A stretch of 64,000 bases of DNA, from contig JACGCM010002657.1 in the NCBI GenBank assembly GCA_014058105.1, forward strand, positions 186,001 to 250,000, read 5' to 3'. A program made the translations under genes and the position numbers. Under the pieces are notes generated by a model. That model ran no database searches. It was not told the origin of the DNA and saw nothing but the letters and a program-made list of their open reading frames with translations. Positions 10,011 to 22,880 of this stretch are shown here, piece after piece; the stretch's first letter is position 1; every line of letters begins with the position of its first letter. The stretch is from Kingdonia uniflora (taxonomy: Eukaryota; Streptophyta; Magnoliopsida; Ranunculales; Circaeasteraceae).

Positions 10011-13000
10011 ATGAAGAAGAAAATTGCTAAGAATAAGTCTGCGGGAATTAGTGTGGGAAAAAGATATCCAAACACTCGCTCAAGCAACAAAAAAAATTGG
10101 TTCTCAATGAAGGTGATCTACTGGAACGTCTGCGGTATTGGTAATAAATTCCCCAGACTTTCTCTTCGACGGTTGGTGAGAAAATTCAAACCAAAATTTA
10201 TTTTCGTTGCGGAACCTCTAATTAAAGCTACTTTAACAAATATTCTCAAATTGGGTCTTACCGATTACAGTCACTCTTTTATCTTAAATGATTGTGATTT
10301 CAGGCTTGGAAACTTGGGGTGTCACTGGCAAACAGGTCTACAAGATCCTATTCTCGTGACAGAGTCTCCCCAACAAATTACTATCACTCATGATGGGATT
10401 TTGATTTCAACAATTCATGGCATGGTCACTATCTCTGCAAGAAGGGCTTTATGGGCAGATATGGCTAATCTTGCAGTGCTCAATCTCCCTTGGTTGGCCA
10501 TTGAGGATTTCAATTGTATTCGAAACTGGGATGAAAAAGTGGTCGTGCAGGGCCCCTTCCGTGCTCCATTACCGAATTCAATAACTGTATAGATTCATAC
10601 AATCTTATTGAAAACTTCTCCACAGGTCCCAAATTTTCTTGGTGCAATGGGCAGAAGGGCAAAGATAGAATTCTGAGAAGACTCGATCGAGCTCTTTAAA
10701 ATAGTGCTGGGATACAAAAGTTTGATGGTTGGACCTGCAAGTATATGACTAGAGAAAACTCAAATCATTCAGCCATGGTGGGATGTATAGAAGAACTTCC
10801 CAAACCAAATAACATCCCTTTCAGATTCCTCAAAGGCTGGGGCTCGATTAACAGCTTCAAAGATCTGGTTTTAAAGTCTTGGGGTGAAAGGCTCCCTGGA
10901 GATACTTTATTTGTTCTCATGAAGAAGCTTCAGAGGCTTAAAACTACAATTAAAATTTGGGGAAAAAACATTTAGGGGGTTTAACAAAGCAAATTGAGAC
11001 CAGGGTAGCAGAACTAGAGGACCTGCAGACTCAGCTGGACAACAACTACTCAGATAGTCTTATGAATGAAGCCTCCTCATAGCAATTCTCTCTCAACGGT
11101 CTACTAAACCTTGAAGATTCTATATGGAGGCAGAAAGCTAAAGCTTTTTGGCTTGTCAACGGGGAGAGAAATACAAGGTACTTCCATGCTCTATACAGGA
11201 TTGAAAATCAAAAAGGCCTTATCACAGAAGTTGCCCTTGAAAATGGTTCCATTCTCTCAAATCAGACGGATATCAAAGAGCATATTGTGGGTTACTATAA
11301 AGCGAAGTTTACTCATGTGCACTCAAATATCAATGAGGATCTTGTGGGCTTGACTCTTACTCTCACTACTGCAGATCAAAATCAGATGCTTTGTATCCTT
11401 CCCTCACTAGAAGAGGTCAGAGTGGCAGTTTTTGGGCTTAGTGGAGACAGTAGTTCTGGTCCTGATGGCTTCAGTGGGGCATTCTTCCAACAATTTTGGG
11501 ATGTCACAGGTGGTGATCTTTGCAGAACCGTGATCTCTTTCTTTTCAGACTCTTCGATCCCAAAAGTTTTCAACTCAAATTTCTTGGTTCTTATTCCTAA
11601 AGATCGTAATCAATCTACTATGGGTAATTTTTGACCAATCTGTCTGAGCAACTTTGTCTTCCATGTGATTACAAAAATTCTTGCCACGAGACTTTGTATC
11701 ATGGGCCCTTGCATCATTTCAGCGGAACAAAGTGGTTTTGTGACTGGCAGGTCTATCCACTCAAATATTGCTCTTGCTTCAGAGATGATAAACGAATTAA
11801 GAACCTGTAGAAAGCAAGGGAACATCGCGCTAAAGATTGATATTTCCCAAGCCTTTGACACTGTCAGCTGGCCTTTCTTGCTCAAAGTGCTTAATCAACT
11901 GGGATTCACATACAAATTTTGCAAATGGATTAGGGTGACTCTTAATTGTGCTCACATATCAGTACTTATTAATGGAGGTCCTTGCGGGTTCTTTAAAGCT
12001 TCAAGAGGTCTCAGACAGGGTTGTCCTCTTTCGCCCATAATTTTTGCTATTGTTGAAGATGTTTTTAGCAGAGGTATTTTTTGGTTGCGAGACAAGCAAA
12101 TACTAAAGCCTATGGTTGCATTTAAGAACATCCCCAGTCCATCTCATCTTCTTTTTGCAGATGATATCTTCATATTTTCCAAAAGTGACAGAAAAGGTCT
12201 TAAGGTTCTCAAAATTCTCATGGAGGTCTATCAATCCTCTTCCAGCCAATGGATTAATAAGTCCAAATGCAAAAATTTTGCTGGTTCCTTATCCTCGTCC
12301 AGACTGAATACTATCTCCACGCTTTTTGGGTTTACAATGGGAACTCTGCCAGAGAAGTATCTTGGGATTCCTCTGGTGTAAGGTAGAGTCTCAAAGGCAA
12401 TGGTGGCTCCTCTTATTAACAAAATTCGGTCCAGAGCTTCCGGTTGGAGTGGGAAGATTCTTTCCTTTCAAATTAGAATTGTTCTGGTTAAATCTATTCT
12501 TACAAGCCTTCCTATCTATAATATGGCTATTTACAAGTGTCCGATCACAGCTATCAAAGAGGGAGAAGGAATTATTCAAAACTTTTTGTGGTCAGGGAAT
12601 CCGGATAAGAAGAAATTGATCACTATCAAATGGGATAAAGTTTGCAGGCATCCTAGCGAAGGGGGCATTGGTATTCATAGGTTGAGAGACGTCAACATAG
12701 CAATATTAATGAAGTTGGGTTGGGGTTTTCTCAATGCTCAAGATCCTTGGGCTAAATTTCTTCGAGCAAAATTCTTAACTAGAGAAGCCTTCTTATTAAC
12801 TACAACAAACATTCTTCAATCTCGACTGGCCTGAAGGAACTATTAGCATGGTGAAAGCCAACTCTAAATGGATTATTGGATCGGGCAAAGATATCGATTT
12901 CTGGAGGGATTGTTGGGGTTCAGAGGTTGCTATTATAGACCTCCTGGACATCCCAACAGATACATGGAAGCACTACAAAGCTAAGTTAAGCCAAATAATT

Positions 13001-14180
13001 TCTCTGAACTCTTGGTCGGCACTTCCTGAAATTGTGGAATTCCTAAACTCATATGGCATCGATCTGAACATCATTTTCTTGAACAATTATGACTAGGACA
13101 CCAGAGTTTGGAAGCATAGTTCTCACGGCCATTTCTTGGTGCGTAGCGCTTTCGAAACAATCAGCTCCCATTGGCCAAAAGTTTGGTGGCACAGCTATAC
13201 AAACAGCAAAGTTTTACAGCCAAGAATCAGTTCATTCATCTGGAGAGTGTGCCACAACTCTTTAGAAACTGAGGATAACCTGATTAAATGGGGGCTAATT
13301 CAGACTTCTAGATGCTCTCTCTGCCTCTCAAATCTAGAAACTCTTGACCATCTGCTTTGGCACTGCCCGTTATCCAAACAAACTTGGGATTGGTTGGCTT
13401 TTTTGTTCCACATTCCTGCAGGTTTTTCAAATCTCAAGCAAACTCTCGATTCATGTTCTCAGATGAGTACTTATATTTCTGACCTATGGAAAGCGGCTGC
13501 ATTCAACTTTTTCTATCTTCTTTGGAGAGCCAGAAACGATATAGTCTTTGAGGGGTATCACTTTTGTTTCAATGATATTAAATGCAAGATCCTTGTTGTT
13601 GAAAAGGAAGCGACAGTCCTTTCTGTAAGCAATATGTACAATAACTGTTTCGAACTTGCAATAGTCGCTGTCTTGGGCGTCCCTACTAAAGTAAGACCTC
13701 ATCCACGCATTCAGAGTTGTATCTGGGCTTTGCCCTGGTTTCAAGAAGTAAAGATCAACGTGAGGGCAGTTACTCTTGGCTCTCCGGGATCAGCTGGCAC
13801 TGGTATTATGGCAAGAAACTACTGTGGAGAAGTCATTGATGTTCTCTCCAATGGGTTGGGCATAAAACCCCTCATCTTTTCGGAGTGTGAAGCTGTAATT
13901 TGAGCTCTTTATTGGGCTGCTCAAAGAAACTGGAATAACATTTGGATCTAAGCAAACTTTCAACAAACCATTACAGACTTTGAAAGAAATCAAGTTCCCT
14001 GGACTCATAGAGCTCGATGGAATCGTATAAAGAACTCATTCGAGAATCTCAGATTTACACACTGTTGGAAAGTGATAAATTTCTCGGTAATTCATGTTGC
14101 TAAGAGGGGCAAATTTCTTCCTGCAGGTTGCTCTGAAATATTTTACGACAGACCAAGCTTCCTTACTATAGTAGAAGAAC
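10011..14180 (+). pseudogene. LINE ORF2: endonuclease, RT, zinc-binding domain, RNase H
   Basis: This enzyme nicks target DNA and copies the LINE RNA in place. The apurinic-type endonuclease starts at 10107 with VIYWNVCGIGN, then FVAEPL, EDFNC (usual GDFN) near 10510 and NSNHSAM near 10760. The RT linker has FWLVNGERNTRYFH near 11150. RT motifs follow: SSGPDGFSG (11450), ISAEQSGFVTGRSI (11715), KIDISQAFDTVSW (11840), GLRQGCPLSP (12010), the catalytic FADD (12155) and YLGIPL (12360). The zinc-binding domain follows at 13130-13560 with CSLCLSNLETLDHLLWHC. A plant RNase H domain begins near 13750. In-frame stops include those near 11632, 12379, 12832, 13094 and 13901. Confidence 0.9.
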
Positions 14181-14292
14181 CACATATATGCTACTATAGA
14201 TTTTCCTAGTTGATTGGGCCTGGCCATGCCTCCCCTCAATTGTATCTCTTTTTCTTCTTAATTCACTCTTACTTTTTACAAAAAAAAATAAA

Positions 14293-14306
14293 GTTATCAT
14301 AGCCTC
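14293..14306 (+). repeat. LINE target-site duplication, right copy
   Basis: GTTATCATAGCCTC directly follows the A tail and pairs with 8619-8632. Confidence 0.82.
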
Positions 14307-14419
14307 AGTATTGTCTGTTTAAAGATTACTCAACAGCTTAACTTCCTCCTTATAGAGTTTTTTTGTGGGAGAGTATTTTACTCTCTCCATTCACTTGCCA
14401 GTTTTTATTAGTTGGATTG

Positions 14420-14804
14420 GAAACACTTATACATTGGTATTACTTATAATGATTCCTCTGTATCTAATTGGTCAATGATTCCCCTGTATCTAATTGGTCA
14501 ACAGTCCATACCAGTTGGTTCTGGGTATAGAGTCTCATCATGACCTAGACTTCAGGTTCATACTATTAATTATTAACTTTATACTTTGATAGTTATTCTT
14601 CTTTGTTTAGTCTTTTTTTTCCTAGGATTTAGATTCCCATCATGACCTAGACTTCTGGTTTATGCAATTAATTATTAACTTTATACTTTGATAGTTATTC
14701 CTCTTTGCTTACTCTTTTTCCTATTATGATTTAGAGTCTCATCATAACCCATACTTCAGGTTCATGCTATTAATTATTAATTTTATACTTTGATAGCTAT
14801 TTTT

Positions 14805-14835
<31 letters not shown>
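14420..14835 (+). repeat. Tandem repeats and TA microsatellite
   Basis: A ~26-base unit (gattcc..ctgtatctaattggtca) is duplicated near 14450-14505. Then a ~100-120 base unit occurs three times (starts near 14533, 14635 and 14735), each with tcatcat..acc..acttc followed by attaattattaa and tttatactttgatag. A (TA)n run closes the block at about 14812-14835. No coding potential is seen. Confidence 0.75.
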
Positions 14836-14837
<2 letters not shown>

Positions 14838-15475
14838 AATTCTTAAATTCTAAGAATTCATTAATTACTTAATGGGGCCCTCAAGTTTGTATCTGGCCTC
14901 ATTTACGAGTATGGGGCCCCCAAGTTGGATAGGTTTTCCTTAAGTTAGGAATGATGAATTAAGGATTGATTTCCTAATTATTTGGTAATGTAGGAGGGTA
15001 CATGTTTCAGGAAACTGCTTGCCAGAGTATGATAGTAGGTGAATGCGGGCTTCAAAAAAGTGCATTTTTTGGTCATTATTTTAACGCATACACAACTTCT
15101 TCTTCTTCTTCTTTTTTGAAAATAGTTGTTTTTACATTATTCGTGGTAGGAGGTATCCAAGTTTTTCTTGCTATTTTTTCATCTATTAAGTGTAAAGGAA
15201 TAGGGTTATTTCCAGCTTGTGTGAAAGTGTGCTAAATGTGTTTTTTATTAACTTATGTTTTCCTAACTATTTAAAGGTAAAAGTTTAAGTTTTCTAAAAG
15301 TACCCATTAGAAAAGTTGTAGTAGTTAGCTAATTTGTATGATTAACGGTAGGGCTGTTTAAGCCTCATGAAAGCCTACGTAAGTGTTTTAAGATAAGAAC
15401 CTTCCAATTATGTGTGTGATTCATCGTTCTGCTGGTTAAAAGTATGATTTGAATAGCATAGGATATCCTATTTTT
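14836..15475 (+). repeat. Dispersed ~650-base repeat, copy A
   Basis: The unit begins with a palindromic aattctaagaattc stretch and ends at ggatatcct (15461-15469). It holds a 77-codon open frame (15002-15235) with a hydrophobic middle (FLKIVVFTLFVVGGIQVFLAIF) and a Cys-containing tail, KCKGIGLFPACVKVC. Copy B keeps a similar frame (15973-16182) and copy C is broken. I do not recognise the protein or the repeat family. The shared frame may just reflect shared DNA. Confidence 0.7.
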
Positions 15476-15782
15476 TAAACTTCAGCTTTAAAAAACCTTT
15501 AGGCAACTACCTTCTTCCTTTGATATCTAGTAGCGAGACCAACTAGGCTTGTAGTTAATATATCCGCCTAGATAGCATAGGCTCGTAGCTAAGAGAATCT
15601 AAGATTAGTACTACATTCTGCTTCTCCTTTTCTAGATAGCACAGGCTCGTAGCTAAGAGAATCTAAGATTAGCACTAGGCTAGCAACAAAAAACTTCTCC
15701 TTTCTTCTATAACATTCAGTAATTCATGAATTCATAAAATTCAAAAATTGGAGGCTCCTAAATTAAGGTAACAGCAGTACCA
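15476..15782. repeat. Spacer with a ~50-base internal duplication
   Basis: The segment with ggctcgtagctaagagaatc occurs at about 15583-15615 and again at 15646-15680. The end of the spacer (15720-15780) resembles the flank of copy D at 17540-17610, so it seems to belong to the same repeat family. Confidence 0.55.
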
Positions 15783-16432
15783 CCAATTCTTCAATTCTAA
15801 GAATTTATGAATTATTGAATGGGGCCCCCAAGTTTGTATTCGGCCTCATTTCGAGTATGGGGCCCCCAAGATGGATAGGTTTTCCTTAAGTTAGGAACTG
15901 AATTAAGGATTGCTTTCCTAATTATTTGGTAACGTAGGGAGGTACGTGTTTTTGGAAAGTGTTTGCTAGAGTATGATAGTAGGTGAATGGGAGCTTCGAA
16001 AAAGTGCATTTTTTGGTCATTATTTTAACGCATACACAACTTCATGTTTTCTTTTTCATTTTTTGAAAATAGCTATTTTTGCATTTCTTGTGGTAGGAGG
16101 TATCCTAAATTTTCTTGTTGTTTTTCCGACTATTAAGTGTAAAGGAATAAGGTTATTTCCAGCATGTATAAAAGTGTGTTAAATGTGTTTTATCTTGTTT
16201 TTTCTTAACTTATGTTTTCCTAACTATTTAAAGGTAAAAGCTTAAGATTGTTAAAAGTATCCATTAGAAAAGTAGTAGTAGTTAACTGATATGTAGGATT
16301 GGCGGTAAGGTTGTTTAAGCCTCATGAAAGCCTATACGTAAATTTTTTAAGATAAGAGCCTCCCAATTAGGTGTACGATTGATGATTCCACTGGTTAAAA
16401 GTATGATTTCAATAGCATAGGATATCCTATTT
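15783..16432 (+). repeat. Dispersed ~650-base repeat, copy B
   Basis: Same unit as copy A, in the same orientation. Its open frame at 15973-16182 reads MIVGEWELRKSAFFGHYF at the start and KCKGIRLFPACIKVC at the end, differing from copy A at scattered residues. It ends at ggatatcct (16420-16428) and copy C starts immediately after. Confidence 0.7.
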
Positions 16433-16903
16433 CCAATTCTTGAATTCTAAGAATTCATGAATTACTTAATGGGCCCCCCAAGTTTGTATCCAACCTCATT
16501 TACGAGTATGGGCCCTCCAAGTTGAATAGTTTTTCATTAAGTTAGGAACCATGAATTAAGGATTGGTTTCCTAATTATTTGGTAACGTATGGGGGTATGT
16601 GTTTTTGGAAAGTGCTTACCAGAGTATGATAGTAGATGAATACGGGCTTAAAAAAGTGAATTTTTGGTCATTATTTTAATGCATACACATCATCTTTTTT
16701 TTATAAAAAAAATAGTTGTTTTTGCATTTCTCGTGGTAGGAGATATCCGAGTTTTTTCTTGCTATTTTTCCAGCTATTAAGTGTAAAGGAATAAGGTTAT
16801 TTCCAGCTTGTGTGAAAGTGTGCTAAATGTGTTTTTTCTTAGCTTATGTTTTCCTAACTATTTAAAAGTAAAAGATTAAGTTTGTTAAAAGTACTCATTA
16901 AAA
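16433..16903 (+). repeat. Dispersed repeat, copy C (truncated arm of a hairpin)
   Basis: Follows copy B directly and keeps the first ~470 bases of the unit; the small frame is broken. It is cut off where copy D, in opposite orientation, begins. Confidence 0.7.
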
Positions 16904-16904
16904 A

Positions 16905-17576
16905 TAGGATATCCTATGTTATTCAAATCATACTTTTAATCAGCGGAACGATCGATCACATACCTAATTGGGAGGTTCTTATCTTAAAACAATTATGTAG
17001 GCTTTCATGAGGCTTAAACAACCTTACTGTTAATCCTACAAATCAGCTAACTACTACAACTTTTCTAATGGGTACTTTTAACAAACATAAACGTTTACCT
17101 TTAAATAGTTAGGAAAACATAAGTTAAGAAAAAACAAAAACAAAAAAAACACATTTAGCACACTTTCACACAAGCTGGAAATAACCTTATTCCTTTACAC
17201 TTAATAGCCGGAAAAATAGCAAGAAAAAACTAGGATGCCTCCTACCACGAGAAATGCAAAAATAACTATTTTTAAAAATTAAAAAAAGAAGAAGAAGAAG
17301 GTGTGTATGCGTTAAAATAATGACCAAAAAATGCACTTTTTTAAGCCCGCATTCACCTACTATCATAATCTAGCAAGCACTTTCTAAAAACACGTACCCC
17401 CCCCCCCCCCCCCCCCCCCCTGCATTACCAAATAATTAGGAAACCAGTCCTTAACTCATGGTTCCTAACTTAAAGAAAACCTATCCAACTTGGGGGCCCC
17501 ATACTCGTAAATGAGGCCAGATACAAACTTGGGGGCCCATTCAGTAATTCATGAATTGTTAGAATTCAAGAATTGG
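16905..17576 (-). repeat. Dispersed repeat, copy D (inverted)
   Basis: A full-length unit in reverse orientation, starting at the palindrome aggatatcct (16906-16915). Its distal ~490 bases (17085-17576) are complementary to copy C, giving an inverted repeat with a loop of about 180 bases. A run of 24 C sits at 17397-17420, where other copies have only a few G. Confidence 0.7.
17397..17420. repeat. Poly-C run (24 bases)
   Basis: Uninterrupted C from 17397 to 17420. The true length may differ because sequencing often slips on such runs. Confidence 0.9.
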
Positions 17577-19700
17577 AGGCTTCTAAATTAAGGTAATAGC
17601 AGTAACTTAATTTAGTAGGGCCTAAATTATACTGTGTCTTTTGCTAATCCATTTTTCAACTATTCTAGGGTAGTAAGTTCATTATTTTCTCTGGATTAAT
17701 TAATTGTTGTTTAATAACTTCTTTGGGAAAAATACTATCACTGGTGTGAAGTGCGATTTCTTTCAAGAAATTATTAACTCTATTTATAAGAATATCATTA
17801 ATATCAATTATAATATCCTACGTTTAACGTATTATTCCATAATCTCGTTAAGTAATCAAAACTTTAATGGTTCCTTTTATTTTTTATCTACTTAATCTGG
17901 AAGATTATTTAAATTTATTTGCAATCATGGACTAATTAACTCTATTTTTCCAGTTATACTGAGTGTACTGAGTTTTCTCTAACAACTTGAAAATAGTTTC
18001 CCGCCCCCAAACTTAATTTTGACATTCAATATATTGAATATATAGATAAATAATATGGAAAGTAAAAATGGAACAGGTGAGAGTAAATGTCATCATTAAG
18101 ATGCAATGAACATATAAACTAAAATGATGAATCTGTATTAACTACAAAATAATTTTATGTATCGGACATGTATGACACTATTTCATGCTGAATAAAATGA
18201 AAGAAATAAAGGACTCAAATAAAAAATTACTTGAAAATCACATAAATATTTTTCAGCAATTGAGTTGAATCCTTCAAGTGCTAAGTTTAGCATCTTCACT
18301 TTGACCAATCTACCCTCAAGCTTGATTTTACCAATATTGTCAAGAGAGTACATTGCAAAAAAGCGTAATAAATCATCCAAGTTGAAGATTTTTCCTCAAG
18401 AACCAAAGAATACTAAAAGGGGTATTATCTTCAACTGCACCAACTAGTGCAAATAAATTCCATATGGAATATGGTAATCTAAAAATAATTTTTTTAGGAA
18501 AATATTCTCTTTAAAAGCCTTACCTACTGTAAGATGATTTACATTAGAAAAATGTAGGTGCAATGCAAAATTTAATTTACCAATAAACTTGAATAATAAT
18601 ACCTTATGGAATAATTTCTCTTTCTAAGTTGTCATAACTGTCATAGAAGTATCACGCTCTGAACCTACAAAATATGAGATTTTCTGACAAATATACTTCC
18701 TTGTAAAATTGCTCAACACTAAACGTAGCTTCCTTGGGAAGATGTTTTTCTTTGAAAACCTTCAAAACCATTATTTTATTGTTAAGAATCCAAGAAATGT
18801 GACATATGGTTTTGCAAAAATCAACTTGAGACATCCCTAAAATCATAATTTTTTAAAAGGATATTTTCTTTGAAGCAATGAAAAAGTATAGACTATGTAT
18901 GCGTTGGGATGATGTGGGCACCATAAAGACTTTCAGTATTAACCTTATAATTTCTAAATATCATTTCATAATATTGGCCACAAGGTCACATGTTACCTCT
19001 TGAGAATAGACTTGCCTATTATTATATTCTGATTCAATTTCATGGTAATGTTGAGACTTAGTTGCAACTGATAATGTTGTATTACTTCTTAAATTCTTAG
19101 CCATCCTTATCTTCGAAATAATCTACACATTTGTTTACAGGTTTTTTCAACCATTGTCAACCTCGTATACATCAAAATCAGTCATGGTGATGGTATCCCC
19201 ATTAAGCTAGAGTAAATAAGGTTCTCCATATAATTGCTCAAAATCAACCATATTAATTTCTTTAAACTGTTAATAGTCGTTGTGTGCTTTGACATGAAGG
19301 GTATGAACATTGCTAAAATTTACTTGCTGAATAAAATCCGCACTTTGATAAGCATCGCAGACAATATTTTCACATGAAAATATATCATTATCTAAGTCAA
19401 CCTCTAAGTCTCGAGAGACCTTTAGAATTTTCTCGGCATTAGAATTTGGCTCGATGCGGTTGCTTTCTAAAATAGGATGTATTGTAAAAGACTATACGTT
19501 TTCCACTAAGAGATTCCACTTAGATCGTAAGATGAAGGTTATGGAATCAAATAATGCATTTACTTTACTGGCTTGCCTAGGCCATCAATGTGTTGATCAA
19601 ACTGAGGTAAACAACTGCTCAAAGGATCATTAGAATAATTATAAGGTAATGATTCCTACACAAGGGTACTTATCATATAGCATTTCGACATGTTATTCTT
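17577..19700. other. No recognisable gene; possible end of gypsy remnant
   Basis: AT-rich, with only short open frames. The minus strand of about 19460-19200 can be read in long stop-poor pieces next to the protease at 19704 and may be the protease-RT linker of the same element, but no RT motif was found. No LTR was located. Confidence 0.5.
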
Positions 19701-19703
19701 TTC

Positions 19704-21640
19704 TTATACTTGAGTGTTGATATCGAACACATTTAGGGTGGCTTTTATGTTCCCTAATGTTAGAGTCAGCATTCCTGAGTTGCAATTGATAATAACATAG
19801 GTAGTGGCTAGGAATAGTCTCTCCAAGATGATAGGAATTTCTTTGCTATCGTCCCCCATTTCCTTGGTATCTAGAATGACAAAATTGACTGGGAAATCCA
19901 AACCATTGACTCGGATGAAAACATCCAATAAAATCCCTCTTGGGCACCTAACTGATATATCTGGCAGCTATAAGGCCATCCTAGTTGGTTTGAGATCTCC
20001 AAATCCAAGTTGTTAATACACATGGTATGGCAAGACGTTAACACTCGCTCCCTAGTCTAATAAAGCTCTATCAATTCCATGTTCCCCTATAGTACAAGGA
20101 GTAACAGGACAGCCCGGATCTTATAGTTTAGGAGGTGTTATAATCTTAGTAAGGAAGACTTTGTTGTGAATATTAAGTTTTTATTTGTATGAACAAGCTT
20201 ACTTTAATAATTTGGCATAATAAGGCACTTGCCTTATTATAGCTTCGAGTAGTGGAATGTTGACATGAATGTGTTTGAATATATCTTCTAACTCCACATA
20301 ATGAGGTTTTATAATGCTTGGTTGCAATCTCTTTGGATAAGGTATAGGAGGTTCACACGATTTTGAGGGTATTACCTTAGAACATTCAAGAACTTGACTA
20401 ATCATTTGTTTACTAGATGGTATTTTCCCTTCCTCCCTAGGTACATGTTCAATAGTTTCTTCAGGACGAGAATGACTTTATTATCGACTACCTTATCATT
20501 TCGAAAAGAAGTAATTGCATTGCATTATTTGGTAGAGTTTTTTCCTCAATTTATTTCACATTGTTGACCCTTGGGATTATTTTCAGGTTAACTGAGTTGA
20601 TTTCCATGCTCTCGGTACCTAAAGTCCTTTGTAGTCATTTCAAGTTGGTCAAGGCGTTGGTTCGCATTGTAGGTGTTAAGAGTTGAAGCTTATATGAACT
20701 TTTGGAGGACTAGCTCTAGTGTATGTAATCTCTCTTTACTCGGGGGAAACGTATGCTATTGTTACAGAGCAGGTTGTTAATTTTGAATTGTTTGATGGAA
20801 CTGTTCCTGGGGTTGTTGATAAAGCTGCTATCTTTGGTATGTTCTAATTCATTGCTTGTACTCTGTGAGTAGTTACAGGTTTCCCGCATTACTTGAGTTT
20901 GTTTAGTGAGTGTTTCGCTCATTTTTTTTAGTAGTGTGTTGTTGGTGCTAATTGTATTAAGCAGAGCAATATTGCTGTCAAGTTGAAGAACTTTTCCTTT
21001 CTAAGGTTCTATCACAGCTTGCGAAGGGTAATCTTGTTCATAAGAGTTTTCTCCCATCATTTCAAAAAAATCTCATGCTTTGTCACAAGACTTTTGTATT
21101 ATGGAACCACCACAAATTGCATCAACCATTCACTTATTAATCTGGGATAACCCATTATAATAAACCTTGTGCTTGTTTCCATTTGTCGAGTCCATGGTGG
21201 GAATACTTAAGCAATAGGATTTTATATCTCTCCCAACAATCATAGAAATGTTCTCCCTCTTTTTGGGCAAACGTTTGAATTTTACTACGCAAGCTGTTTG
21301 TCTTTTGGAGATAAATAATTTCCTCAAAATGGCCATTTGTAGCATCTTCCATGTTGTGATAGTGGAAAAAGGCAGTGAACGTAACCAAAGCTTTCTTTTT
21401 TCTTTGAGAGACAAAGGAAATAGATGCAAGAAAGCATACTGGTCTGAAAAATCCTTAAAGTATAATGTGGCGCAGAGTTCTAAGAATTCCCTAATGAGAA
21501 GATAGGAGTCTTCACTATTAAGGCCATAGAAAGATGGAAGTACTTTAATTAAGTCAATTTTAAACTCAAATTACAGGGCTCTTGGAATACTTTGTACTCT
21601 GCCTTTTCTCTCCCTCACCCCTCCATAATGCATCCCTGAA
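19704..21640 (-). pseudogene. Ty3/gypsy gag-protease remnant
   Basis: Minus-strand remains of a plant Ty3/gypsy element. Around 21600-21440 the start of gag can be read in pieces (LPSFYGLNSED-type). At 21388-21155 the gag core contains KIQTFAQKEGEHFYDCWERY, a well-known motif of the family. After a degraded stretch, 20405-20199 has PPIPYPKRLQ and HVNIPLLEAI..VPYYAKLLK, the segment before the protease. The protease C-terminal half is at 19928-19704 with VNFVILDTKEM, IPIILERLFLATTYVIIN and MLTLTLGNI. Stops and frameshifts divide it. No LTR, PBS or RT was found, so this is a fragment. Confidence 0.82.
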
Positions 21641-22020
21641 TAACTCTTCCAGGGGGAATAGAAACTGATACCTACTTTTGGGGGATCATCTTATGATTGA
21701 GTTGTTTTGGGCATAGCTTAAAAACTAAAATGTCTTAAAATCATTTCGCCTGCCTCAACTCTAGGAGTTAGATATAGTCTTAGGGTCCCAGGATTAGCCT
21801 CAGTCTTTATGGTCATGACCAAAGTAGCCTCCTCAATGAAGATACCTCCTTCCCATCTGTTATAAAGCTAGCCTGCAATAAGTTCCCAGTCATAACGAAT
21901 CCAGTTAGTGAAGCAGCTTATTCTAGTGCAAGATAAACTATTTTGATTAGTATTAAAAATTGGATATAGTCTCAGGGCATATAAACCTGCCTCAACTATG
22001 AAAGTTGGAAATAGACTTAG
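21641..22020. other. No gene seen; short imprecise repeats
   Basis: Phrases like atagtct(t/c)aggg recur near 21775 and 21968, but I see no protein or RNA gene. Confidence 0.4.
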
Positions 22021-22880
22021 AGGTTGTTTTTTTTTTTCTTGATTCAGATTGCTTATTCTGATTGTTAAAGCTGAAATGAGAAAACTTATGTTTTCCTTTT
22101 TGTTGAATCTGAGTCTGAAATGTCTAAAAACTATCCACTTATCAAAACTACTCCGTTCTCTATTTTTTACACAACATGCTTTTCCATAATCATATTTAAA
22201 TTCAAGTAAATATTTTTCAATATCAGTTAATTAAAATAATAACCATTACAATAATCTTCAAACCAAAAGTTCTAGTATTCTATCTAATTTCAAAAAACTC
22301 AAATTTGTGCTTGACTAATACCATTTGCAATCTCTTCTCGCAAGGTTCACATGACTCATCTCTATAAATTTATATGACTAGTTTTTCTTGTACCTGAAGT
22401 TTCAATATCAGATGGTAGTAGTAGTTTGCTTTAATATAGATCTCAATCTCGTGTGATGATGACGATGCGATTGTACGACAATTTATATTAATTGTTGATT
22501 GCCTTCAATCTTAATAGAAAGGCTTATTTTTTATGAAGCCATCAATCCCCATGTTTCATAGTTAAGGTTTAGTAATGATGAATATTAGAAGAGATGGCAT
22601 GGGTTTGTGCTAAAAGTTAGGTATATTTTGGGGTTTAAGATTATGATACATTGCCTTTTTCAAGTACGTCAAGTTAAGGAGATTTTTTTTTAAAAGCTAA
22701 AAAACCTAACTTATCTTAATTGGTGAAAATGGGGGTGCCATTGCTTAAAATAGGGGTGCCAAACCAAATAAGGTGCTTTGAAAAATCAAGACAACAAACA
22801 CAACTTATTTCCGCATTTAACTTAAGTAACACCAATTAAAGTAGAATAAGTTAGAAAAGTAAAAAAAAAACAAATAGCCT
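22021..22880. mobile_element. Possible MITE with short inverted ends
   Basis: The left end reads AGGTTGTTTTTTTTTT and the right end, on the other strand, AGGCTATTTGTTTTTTT. Many plant non-autonomous DNA transposons have such ends. Flanks CTTAG and CTCAG could be a 5-base TSD with one change, short for the hAT superfamily (8 bases). There is no coding region inside. Confidence 0.4.

Larger units (their letters stand above)
8633..14292 (+). mobile_element. Nearly full-length L1-type LINE
   Basis: This non-LTR retrotransposon has every structural mark of its class: 14-base target duplications (8619-8632 and 14293-14306), a 3' A-rich tail at 14280-14292, an ORF1-like region with nucleic-acid-binding domain and zinc knuckle, then endonuclease, reverse transcriptase, zinc-binding domain and RNase H. 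It carries one frameshift in an A run near 9190-9205 and about ten stops in otherwise well-kept protein, so it inserted fairly recently but is dead. The C-terminal RNase H is known in plant L1 elements. Confidence 0.92.

Noticed and set aside
17397..17420. Poly-C run as a biological signal
   Set aside because: Simple slippage or sequencing error explains it; other copies of the repeat have only a few G at this place.
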